DNA of 64,000 nt from Cordylochernes scorpioides (taxonomy: Eukaryota; Arthropoda; Arachnida; Pseudoscorpiones; Chernetidae): positions 21,214,446 to 21,278,445 of the forward strand of contig CP092882.1 of assembly GCA_030710605.1 (NCBI GenBank), read 5' to 3'. A model generated the notes under the pieces. The model made no database searches. It saw only the letters and a list, made by a program, of their open reading frames with translations, and was not told where the DNA came from. Shown here one piece after another: positions 55,174 through 64,000 of the stretch (positions within the stretch are counted from its first letter, which is position 1; each line of letters starts with the position of its first letter). Both the position numbers and the translations under genes were made by a program.

Positions 55174-57157
55174 CTAGCGGATGTGTACCCGGCTTCGCCC
55201 GGGTTTTAACCGAGTGAAAGTTTGCCTAACGAATATTATTGATAATAATATTCGGGAACACACAGAATATTATGGTAATAATGATAATATAATTCGTTAC
55301 GTCATATATTTATATAATATATGAAATTTATTTTTCGAGCAAACATATCCACTCTCTACTGAATATATTTTTAAAAAGATATACATAAATAAAAATATCT
55401 AGAGATATACTACATGATCTTAGCCAAAAGGCCGAGAAACGATATTTTATATATAGAGATAACCTGGCTTCGTGTGTCTTCTGCTCGAGTGAATGTTTCG
55501 CTTGTAGAATTTTGTTCCTGCCTACTATTAATCATTATCTGGCTTCGCCCGTGGTCTGCTTTAGTGAATATTCCCCAAAATATTTTTTTAATGCAATCAA
55601 GCATGATACGGCAATATTATCATCATCATTTCTGACTAAAAAATATTGTTGCTCAGTACTTGGTTAAATATAATTTTTCTTGGTTAAAGTGCGACAAAAA
55701 AACTCTTCCAGATTTAACTCTCTGTCCTGTTCTATTTTCAGCGAGATTAGTTACATATTGAGGGCGTGCATAGCCGACAAACATATATATATATATATAT
55801 ATGTTCCCGGCTTCGCCCGATTTTTACCCGAGTAAAAGTTTGCTTAACAAACATTTGTTAAAACGATTCCAGCAAACATCCAATCCCTACTGAATCTATA
55901 CTTGTCTATACTCTCGATAATTTTTTTCCCGTCTCTTGAAAAATACTCGATAAGTTGAAAAAATAAGTATTAATTGGTCCACTCGGTAATTTGAAGTTGA
56001 AGGAATAGTATCTTGCCACAAACGAAGATTTGTAAATAACTGTATTTAGCGAATGTACCCGGCTTCGCACAGTTTTTATCCGAACTTAACGAACATTTGT
56101 TAAAACGATTCTAGAAAACATCCAATCCACCTATATATTGATTTATAAACGTATATAAATATAAATATTGTTATATGCGTTTAAATATATTTTTGAAACA
56201 CATATTTTTTAAAAACATTTATTATATTTAAAAAAGGATATTGCCACTTTTGTGAATTTGCTAATTAATTATTTCTTTTTTCTCAATGAATTATATATAT
56301 CAATTTAAAATTTCATTTTTGTTATCATCATCACATACAATGTAATTTTTTTACATAAACAAACGATAATAAACAACAACAATTAGGGGCTCAAAAATAA
56401 TTTATTATGGTTAGCAGCTCCGTAAATAAAGATATTTTCACAACAACAATTAAAGTTGCATCATCATTTTTATAAAACAACAGCAAATTAAATTAACAAT
56501 GTAAAAATATATTTTAACATTCATTTTTACATTTAACACAAAAACGTTACAATTTTTTCTTTAAATACATATTAATATTGAAATGCCAAGTATTTTTTAC
56601 GTCATTGGAATATTATATTACTAAATTCTCAATTTAAATTTATTATTCTTGGAAAACATTTTTAGCATTGTTACAATTTATAAATATAATTTCACCAGAC
56701 CCCGCTAGAGGCGCTGCTTGCGAGTGAAAGTAGAAAATTTGCAAATAAAATTGCAAAGAATATTTATATCAAATCGAATTCAAACCAGAAATCTTCCCAG
56801 TAGTATAGTAAATAACTTCCTAAAGTTTCACGGCGATTGGATAATCTTACCTTTTAAAAACCTTCATCGTGTGAACAAACTAACATTCATCGTGTAAACA
56901 AACCACGTGTTAATTATTAACCAATCAAATTCATTTATCGTCGCGACCAGTGCTGCGCCCAAGCGGTAAAAGGCTGGAACTAACGCTTTTTGGTTTTTTA
57001 TTTTTTAAAAAAAGCACATTAACTTTTTTCGTTTTTTGAATAGCCTATATGTTAAACGAAATCTTCAGCTACCTACATGCGAAATTCCATAATGATTGAG
57101 TCAGTAGATTTTGCGTGAAGCGATAACAAACATCGATTTGCATTTCATTTTTATAGA
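55174..57157 (-). mobile_element. Helitron-like mosaic
   Basis: The minus strand starts TCTATAAAAATGAAATGC at 57157 and ends CCCGGGCGAAGCCGGG hairpin, TACACATC, CGCTAG at 55174. Further 3'-type blocks (CCCGGCTTCGCCCG at 55807, CCCGGCTTCGCAC at 56053) show nested or repeated copies. No Rep/helicase coding sequence. A U2 fragment is included. Confidence 0.45.
55402..55443 (-). pseudogene. U2 snRNA 5' fragment
   Basis: The minus strand reads ATCGTTTCTCGGCC, TTTTGGCTAAGATC, ATGTAGTAT: the 5' end of U2 snRNA with few changes, including the branch-site pairing segment GTAGTA. Similarity ends after about 40 nt, so it is a 5' fragment rather than a gene. No Sm site or later stems. Confidence 0.75.
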
Positions 57158-57895
57158 TATAAGGAAGGATAATCTCTATAACACTTTTATTTAGAAATGA
57201 CCTCTGTTTAGTATAGTTTTGAATGAATAATTCTCTAATATTTTGCATATTCTCATTATAAAATATTCCTTAAAACTTTCTTCAATCTGTAAATTGTTTT
57301 CCTCGAATACACACAATACTTCAAAATTTGATTTCAATTAACTATATTTGCATACCAACCCTTTGTACATTTTTCTATTGTGTTGGTATTTTTCTCTTTT
57401 CATCTAAATAAAACTTGCATACTAATTCTTGTACATATTTCAAATATCTTTCTTTCTTTCCTCTTTCAATGTTTAGTTTACCCTTGTAGTGCAAGTGTCC
57501 TTAAGGGAACATAGTGCACTAAGTCGAAATAAAATAAAAGTATAGCAGACTATAACGAATCTACTTATAACATAAACTTTATAATCGAATATCCTTTTAA
57601 CAATACCTATTTATAGCCAATCTACTCATGACAAAAAAAAAAAAACTCATACAAATTACTCTCACTATAACAACACTATTTCGACATACAATGAATGGTT
57701 CCAATTTCCTATAACGATGGTGCTCTATTGCATTATGTTTGTATTTATGTCTAAAAACATTTATTTGTTGTTTGCGGACAATAATGTTTATATACTTTCG
57801 TATTTTTACTGTCCTCGAGGTTTATAGTTTGTTCAAATAAATTTTACAAGAGTTTTTCTTCAGTACAGTATATATCAGCACAGAGCAGTCCAATG
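57158..57895. other. AT-rich spacer
   Basis: Holds only the 57488 hairpin and part of an HH-3 leader (TGTCCTC...CAATGTAATAATAGAGCGG, 57812-57907). Confidence 0.3.
57488..57520 (+). ncRNA. Small conserved hairpin
   Basis: AGTGC / GCACT outer stem, GTGTCC and GG.ACAT inner part, loop TTAA. The related hairpin at 60180-60210 has AGCGC / GCGCT: the T-A pair is C-G there, a compensatory change. Both are followed by a GAAATAAAA stretch. Confidence 0.4.
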
Positions 57896-58070
57896 TAATA
57901 ATAGAGCGGTCTTGTAGATTAAATTGGCGAAACCACTGTCAAGGTTCACCACTGATGAGCCAGGCCCTTCAAATATTTGTTATCATTGCAGTTAGGGCGG
58001 GCAGTAGGAAATTGTTTTATTTTAGTAAAAACCTGCGCTTCACACAAATAGTTTATATTTATGAAACTAT
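57895..58070 (+). repeat. HH-3 element
   Basis: TAGAGCGGTCTTGTAGATTAAATTGGC, GAAA, CC..GG, TTCACCA, CTGATGA, GCCAG (57950-57963) and the CATTGCAGTTAGGGCGG arm. TTGGC with GCCAG keeps stem II through one G-T pair. Confidence 0.65.
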
Positions 58071-59040
58071 TTTAAAAGAAAAACTTTCTACAATGTAACA
58101 CTGTGGTACGCAACAATCTCTACAAGCTTCTACATTTCTCTTCGACACAAAAAAAAAAATCCACAGAAATAAATAACTTTCGAGGTTACTATGTTAACTT
58201 GGAGTAAGTTGAACTGCAGTAATTAATGACCAAGAGAAACACGTGACACAGGCAGTTAATGACAGAGAAGAAGGTACAACTACATCCATCTTCCTACGCC
58301 ATGTTCCCCCGGAAATTCCTGTGATCACGTGTCATATTGATGACGTCAGCAAGGCTATTATCTTGTCAAGAGGAGAAGGGTCCGTTTAGGTCAGGTCCTT
58401 TTTTCCCCATCAATTTTGGAACCTTAATCGTTTGATGTTCTTTTTCAATTTTGGGAATATCTTAACGTACACAGGCTTTTTGGGGAAAATATTGTGTGCT
58501 ATATAGCCATTCTCCCTTAATACAACGTATTTCCTAGTTAGCCCGTTATACCATTAAGATATATTTGTGAGAACAGGCCGTCTATTGTCCCATGGCAACA
58601 TTGATGTGGTCAAAGGTCAATGCTGAGAAATATAAGTGCTTGGTCGTAGAACTATCGGTACGAATATTAAAAGTGATCATTATTAATCCGAGATATAGCT
58701 ACTATCCTATAACAACAAAAAGCATTTTTAAAGACCTTCTAGTTTTATTAAGATTTCCCGAGAGTATATAAGAGAGTATATACAGAAATATAACAGCAAT
58801 ATATAAATATAACGCGTTACATATTGGACTTTATTTATCAGGATAAAAATATATGGCAAGCATATACTTTTCCGACTTTGAGAGTCATAACGTTTTATTT
58901 AAATATATTTTTTCCTAACGATTCCATTAGAGTCGAATATTGAAAACTAGAATTTTTACTTTTTTTTATCGAAGTTTCAACCAATATTTATTTTTCACAC
59001 ATGAGTGATAGTTTTGAATATTATTTTTTAGAAGTTTTTT
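58071..59040. other. Unclassified sequence
   Basis: 58180-58450 is less AT-rich and has CACGTG and TGACGTCA motifs but no transcript features. The rest is AT-rich. Confidence 0.3.
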
Positions 59041-59245
59041 ACTTATCCCTAGTACACGTGGTACAGGCCATGATTATCATGGTGATTAGTTAGCGACTGC
59101 TTTTACTGTAAGCGCACCACATGTCTACACATGTAAAAAGCAGTTCGACTTTGCACTTACAAATGTGCCAGAACCCCGTTTGGTTACTTGCACTCGCTGG
59201 TGGGGTTGGACTTTTGCAAGAATCGGAGGCCATTGGAGCATTTAT
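59041..59245 (-). mobile_element. tRNA-derived SINE, body and tail only
   Basis: Matches the body and tail of the 27286 copy at high identity (TGCCAGAACCCCGTTTGG, CCATGATTATCATGG) but lacks the tRNA-like head: a 5' truncation, as expected of LINE-driven insertion. Confidence 0.7.
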
Positions 59246-59787
59246 TGTAAAATACATAGCTACATATTCTAATTTAATTGCCGAGGTTATTCCGAAAGAT
59301 GGGGCAATCCATCTGAAAATTGTAGTTGCACGATCTAGAAATGCCTTTTTCTCAAATTCCTCACCTGATCACCGAAAAATTTCATTTCCGTGCTATATTT
59401 TATATGAATAATGGTTATGAAGGTATCAATATATCTCAAAATTATTCTTCTCGAGTTGTTTCTACAATGCTTAGACAATTCCTTCTGTAATTCCACGGCT
59501 GAGAACAGATTGTAAATACAGGGGATAGAAACTACTTTGTCAATTGATCTTATAAACATTAGACAATAATGCGCCGATTCTACTTAAGAAATATAACCAT
59601 ACAGTTCTTTTTTCTCTTTTTTTCTTCTCTTTTTCACATTATTAATCATATGACTATTATATTCACGGCCTAAAAATATTAAAATATACAGTTATCAGAG
59701 TCATCAAGCAACAATTCTTAATAATCAATTCTGTCACCGTTGCTTTTGTGAATGGAATAAATACCCAAATATGGCCATTTCTCATAA

Positions 59788-59858
59788 CCATCGGTGGTTG
59801 AGTGGTAGAATGCTCGCCTGTCACGCGGGCGGCCCGGGTTCAATTCCCGGCCGATGCA
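59788..59858 (+). tRNA. tRNA with glycine-type body and GTC (Asp) anticodon
   Basis: 71-nt cloverleaf: acceptor CATCGG/CCGATG, D-arm GGTTGAGTGGTAGAA, anticodon stem CTCGC/GCGGG with loop CTGTCAC, T-arm GGGTTCAATTCCC, discriminator A. The body is that of metazoan tRNA-Gly(GCC), but the anticodon (59820-59822) reads GTC. The first acceptor pair is C-C, not G-C, and the T-loop has A for G, so it may be a pseudogene. A 16-T run follows, a possible polymerase III terminator. Confidence 0.75.
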
Positions 59859-59924
59859 TTTCTTTTTTTTTTTTTTACAATTTTTAAAACTCATTTATAT
59901 ATTATACAAGAATGACATCCACGG

Positions 59925-60012
59925 CGCCAATTTATAATTGTAACGAATAGTATTTGAATAAAAGCATTTAATCGGGTAAAACCCGGGCGCGTTGCCCGGG
60001 TCATTCGGCTAG
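59925..60012 (+). repeat. Helitron-like 3' end
   Basis: GCGCCAATTTATAATTG, ATCGGGTAAAACCC, the hairpin CCCGGGCGCGTTGCCCGGG, then TCATTCGG and CTAG (60009-60012) followed by T. The 3' end of the family at 31828 and 60417, here on the plus strand and 5'-truncated. Confidence 0.55.
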
Positions 60013-60179
60013 TAAGACAATAATGCGCCAATTCTACTTAAGAAATATAACCATTCAGTTCTTTTTTTCTCGTTTTTTCCCTCTCTTTCACATTGTTAAT
60101 CATATAACTATTCTATTCACGGCCTAAAATTATTGTATATATATATGTATAGACAAATGTAAAGGCATACATGTATGAC

Positions 60180-60210
60180 AGCGCAAGTGTCCTTAGGGGG
60201 ACATAGCGCT
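60180..60210 (+). ncRNA. Small conserved hairpin, second copy
   Basis: AGCGC / GCGCT outer stem and GTGTCC / GGGGACA inner stem. See 57488 for the compensatory pair. Confidence 0.4.
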
Positions 60211-60239
60211 TTAAATTGAAATAAAAAAGCGCTAATTTT

Positions 60240-60370
60240 TATTTTAAATTAATAGAAAACAAACTTCTACTGTCCTTACTGCATGAAAAATATTGGGAGG
60301 GCTTGGTTCATCAGTGGTAAACCCTCCCAGCGGTTTCGCCAAAGTTAATTCATCAGACAGATTTTCGAGC
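60240..60370 (-). repeat. HH-3 element
   Basis: Minus strand: TTGGC, GAAA, CC..GGG, TTTACCA, CTGATGA, ACCAA. The outer stem II pair is T-A here instead of C-G. Confidence 0.6.
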
Positions 60371-60416
60371 TCCAATACTGTATAGGACGATTCTGTTTAT
60401 GCAGAATATATGTATA

Positions 60417-60837
60417 CTAGCCGAATGACCCGGGCAACGCCCGTGTTTTACCCAATTGAATGTTTTGATTCAAATACTATTTGTTACAATTATAAATTGG
60501 CGCCTTAAATAAAAGCATATGTTAGGTAATAACTATAGCCTATGTGCTTTATCTGTCTATGTACTGTTGGCTTCCGTAGGCGTCTCTTACAGGGAAAAAG
60601 AAAGAGAGGATTCCATTTGGTTATTAACTAATATATGCATTTATTTAAGGAGCGAACCGCTCCAACACAATAATTACATAAACGAAAAGGCGAGTGGGGG
60701 GCGAAGGTGGCGTGACCGTAGCCAACCAATAGGAGGGCGCCATTCCAAAAAAAAAAAAGCAAACGGTGACAGAGATGAAAACTGATGACTGATTGTTGAT
60801 TAGGAGATGAGGAATGACGCTCGTAACTGTATATAGA
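60417..60837 (-). mobile_element. Helitron-like non-autonomous element
   Basis: About 420 bp, starting TCTATATACAGTTACGAG and ending with the GGGCGTTGCCC hairpin, TCATTCGG, CTAG, then T. Highly similar to 31828-32247 throughout, which defines the family's two ends. No coding region. Confidence 0.65.
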
Positions 60838-61264
60838 ATGTGTCACTGTATATGTGACACTGAATGGTAAACTCTTAATTATGGTATTTAATCATACCAT
60901 GGACATAAGCTTTAGAGCAATGCTCCTCCACAAGCAATAAGAACAGTAGAAGTTGGTTTCATTCGAATTTAAAACAAACATTCGTGCTTTATAGGTCTTT
61001 TTAAGTAAAAATTAATCTTTTGCAATCTTTAACATTTTAAACTAGGTATTTGTACGGAGAGAAATATGTTATATTAAAGATTTATTACGTGCATCAGGAC
61101 AATGGCACGGTGTATCACCCTAGTAACAAGTCTTACTAAGTAATGAAGCCCTACCTAACCTTCTGAAAAACAAAATTCAATTCTGCTAGGGAACACCAGC
61201 CGTGATAGACTCCCCTCCCAGGACAAGGGCTGAGATAAGCTAATCAGCGAATCGCTGTTTTCTC
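60838..61264. other. Unclassified sequence
   Basis: 61080-61260 is less AT-rich; no motif recognised. Confidence 0.3.
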
Positions 61265-61500
61265 TAAGGATCAGGTGTTGATATTAAAAATAATGAAAGC
61301 ACATTCTGACCAGGAGCACATGTGCTTATTAGATGGCAGAGCGCCATCTAGTAGAACAGAAATCAACAAAACGTTGATTTAACCTGTTCACTGATATTTA
61401 GCTAACCCAATTTCTTTATAAATCAAGAAAAACCATCCACGAACGCGTTTCGCGCTGTTGGCGCTCGAGCGTGGAGCAAGCTGTACCACTGTGACCAAAT
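61265..61500 (-). mobile_element. HH-1B element with broken hammerhead
   Basis: Matches 18581-18800: TGATATTAAAAATAA, GAGCACATGTGC, AGATGGCAGAGCGCCATCT, ATCAAGAAAAACCATCCACG. In the hammerhead (61437-61474) CTGACGAG is reduced to CTCGAG, so the core is lost. Confidence 0.7.
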
Positions 61501-62495
61501 ATATATAAATATTTAACATTTTATATAAGAGCTGTGAGAGGGGGATACTTTGAACATGATGTCGCACTGCCAGAAATACTTTCAGAACGAAAAGTCATTT
61601 TTAGAGATGGATATTCTATATAATGAGATATCACTATAAAGTTATATATATTCATAGAATCAATTGAATTTTAAGTAGCTTCCTATATAGCAATCTCTAT
61701 GCTAATTGGACAAAAGGTGATTTTAATGGCGTTTGATTCTTCAACGTTTAAATTCCGAGCATTAACTATTCTTAAGGGAATTTAAGTGATTACCTTTTAC
61801 ATTTCAAGAAATTTCTATGTAGAAGGAGGGAGTAAAATCTATATTCCAAATCACATTAGCTGTTAATTTAACGTTTGTTTATTTTTTTTTGTAAAAAAAA
61901 GAGAATAAATGAATTATTTGAAGACTATAGAGTGGCTTCGAATCCGATATATTTGCATTTTTTTCAACTTTTTTTTTTTAAACTGAAATTGAATCCATCA
62001 AAATAGGAATATTCAGAAATAATTTTAGAGAAAAAAAAAAAAAAAAAGAGAGAAGAGTGGCTTGCAAGAGGTTCTTCCCTCCTGGATGGGATTTTTTCTC
62101 TCAAATGGTATTCCATTGCTAATATAAAGGATTATATTATTTTAGGGATATACCGAAATGTTCGACGCAAAGAACAACTAGAGTTAATGTCATTAAAATA
62201 ATGAAAATGTAGAATTCCTTATATACTTCCCTTTAGATGGGCTCAGTTGCATTTTATTCAGAATTCAAATTTTGAATAATTTTTCAAAAATATAATAATT
62301 ATTCAAAAATAGTATAGTCATTTTATAGAAATAGTTGATTTTTAGATCGTTTAAACTATCCCCAACATGCTTTTGAACCCCCCTCTCACCTAAAAATAAA
62401 GGTTGGTATATAGGTCCACTGGGGGAAGAGGTGACTTTAGGAACGTATGGTTTAGGACAGATGACTATACACCTAGAGATATATTTTGACAGGAT
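61501..62495. other. AT-rich spacer
   Basis: A 16-A run near 62032. No recognised feature. Confidence 0.3.
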
Positions 62496-62670
62496 GCATC
62501 AGCGCGCCATCTGTTATGGGAAATTCGAACTATTTTTGACGCATATGTTTCTTTTATATATATATAACAATATTCTGCTACCATTATTGCAATATATGAG
62601 GATTCACCATTGATGAGCCATGATTTCCCATTATTTTTTATCTTTGCAGTAATGGAAGTAGAAAATATTT
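62496..62670 (+). repeat. HH-3 remnant
   Basis: GACGCATATGTTTCTTTTA arm, GATTCACCATTGATGAGCCATG and TTGCAGTAATGGAAGTAGAAAA. The GAAA half is missing. Confidence 0.5.
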
Positions 62671-62675
62671 TCTTA

Positions 62676-63080
62676 TTAGACGAAAAACAAGGTGAAGGAA
62701 GACGAGTTTCTTTTATTGATGCATAGGTGCAAGCTGTCGGGTAAAAACCCTTCAACAGGCGAGCAATGAAGCGTGACTTATAAGAACTATGGTACAAATG
62801 GTAGGAAGGAATATATATATATATGAAAAGAAAAGTTTTAAAACTATTTATATATGTCTGTTAATATTAACAGAAGACCGATTTTTGAGAAAATTAAATA
62901 TTAAATCTGCAGTCTGAAACCACGAGACGGCGCATGATTAGGGTTATTGAAATAAACATGTGGGAGGTTTAAATAAAGGACAGGAGAGGATGATAAGCTT
63001 CTGGAAGAATTTACCCGAAAGCTTGCACCTATGCATCAATAAAAGAAACTCGTCTTCCTTCACCTTGTTTTTCGTCTAAT
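62676..63080. mobile_element. Foldback element FB-4
   Basis: AGACGAAAAACAAGGTGAAGG and its inverse are the ends; GCATAGGTGCAAGCT and AGCTTGCACCTATGC lie inside. Arms are about 90 bp, the centre is unlike that of 1138-1420. The same GGGTAAAAACCC hairpin motif is present. Confidence 0.6.
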
Positions 63081-63234
63081 TTCAATTCAGGGGAAGAATG
63101 CTTTATCTATATTTGCAAAATATTTTCTCTCGATATAAATATATCAAATATAAGTTGCGGGAAGATTGCATTCATGTACCAAAACAAGCACCTCCCCCGT
63201 TAAAGTTTCTTTAAAACAAAGTATTTGGATTCAA

Positions 63235-63345
63235 GATATTGGACATTACGACTGCTGTGATAGCGATGCATGGGGACATCTGAGGCTCTTTATTGGACAC
63301 AACAGCAACAATATTTGGATTCATCCCCCCAGTACAAAACTGGTG
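63235..63345 (+). pseudogene. LINE C-terminal Cys-His tail fragment
   Basis: HYDCCDSDAWGHLR, LFIGHNSNN matches the end of the jockey-like LINE at 50482 (CCDGDAWIHLR, FLIGHDINN). Only this 3' end is recognisable. Confidence 0.5.
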
Positions 63346-63684
63346 TCGTTGCAAATTCTACATCACCACCTTCTCTACTGGAGGGAAGAAACAAATTCAT
63401 TGTTTCGATGTATTTTTGACAGGAGAAGTTCCTCACTTAGTTCCTCTCTATCATCACTTAGTAAAGTTTTTTACTAGGGTGTTTACACAGTGCCATTGTC
63501 CTAAATTTCTCGAATTATAGAGCCGTGTTAGAATTTATTTCCCAAAGTAATACAACGTGGAATACAAAAATGGAAGATGTGGTTCATATGTTCATGTAAA
63601 TCTTTTCCTGCTCTATCCGGTGGTTCTAGCCCCGACAACATAGACCTCCTATATCTCGTTTTATAGACCAGGTTCAAAATAATT

Positions 63685-63925
63685 TAAAGGGAGAGGTACC
63701 TCTTTTGACACATGAATATCATCCTCCCACAACTTTAGGTTGTATTCTTGCCTGAAATTCCGCCCTTGCCACTTAACCAGCTTGGTGAATTCGACCGATT
63801 TCATAAACCTTTTCTTAGGATGTTATGAAATCGAAGACGTCCCTGTACTGATGAGGGTCATAGCCCGATACTATGGTATATAGGTTGTTGGCTTTTGTCT
63901 GAATTTGCCAAAACTGGTGTAGTGG
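63685..63925 (+). repeat. HH-2 element with decayed hammerhead
   Basis: After the dispersed block shared with 53890, it has CTGATGA (63848-63854), GGG..CCC, GATAC in place of GAAAC, TATGGTA and TTTGCCAAAACTGGTGTAGTGGCTT, matching 25200-25270. Confidence 0.55.
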
Positions 63926-64000
63926 CTTATTCTTTATCATCACTGGTAAAGTGTTTTAGTAGGTTAATGCACAGCGAGCACATCGTTCTGATGCACAATC

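Larger units (their letters stand above)
59563..60137. repeat. Direct repeats flanking a tRNA and a Helitron-like end
   Basis: AGACAATAATGCGCC to TTCACGGCCTAAAA (about 115 bp) occurs at 59563-59677 and 60013-60135. The tRNA and the Helitron-like 3' end lie between. Confidence 0.65.

Noticed and set aside
58335-58350. TGACGTCA site near CACGTG as a host promoter
   Set aside because: No TATA, transcript features or adjacent gene; short palindromes like these arise by chance at this scale.

Overview
The window is AT-rich animal DNA made almost entirely of transposable elements and their debris. I find no convincing host protein gene. The repertoire is a Penelope-like retroelement with an N-terminal GIY-YIG domain (the 'Naiad' type), jockey-like and R1-like LINEs, two mariner-family transposons, Helitron-like and hAT-like non-autonomous elements, a tRNA-derived SINE, solo LTRs, and many small foldback elements carrying hammerhead ribozyme cores. 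This fits an invertebrate, most likely an arthropod. A chelicerate is possible, but that is inference only.

Layout. 1-1500: small foldback repeats. 1541-14916: an array of Penelope-like copies, one full unit on the minus strand (A) head-to-head with two tandem plus-strand units (B, C), each outer end running into a partial next unit and stopping at a (TA)n tract. 15-39 kb: dispersed small elements, including three hammerhead families (HH-1, HH-2, HH-3), two SINEs, a 106-bp minisatellite, a hAT-like element and a Helitron-like element. 39286-39790: an LTR with heat-shock-type and CCAAT motifs. 39918-51117: a mariner-family transposon with about 470-bp inverted repeats, swollen to 11.2 kb by nested LINEs and a solo LTR. 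51.7-54.6 kb: a perfect 131-bp-arm hairpin, a broken classical mariner and a palindromic HH-1 element. 55-57.2 kb: Helitron-like mosaic containing a U2 snRNA fragment. 57.2-64 kb: small elements, a tRNA with a glycine-type body and an aspartate anticodon, and more Helitron-like and hammerhead elements.

The most notable theme is that the small hammerhead elements occur in the same two arrangements as the large Penelope-like array: head-to-head palindromes and direct tandem repeats. Literature links hammerheads with a minimal stem III to Penelope-like elements, so these may be non-autonomous partners of such an element. I see no hammerhead in the A/B/C copies themselves, so that link is inference. 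HH-3 carries hammerhead core blocks in a permuted order with compensatory changes in stem II, which may be an undescribed variant.
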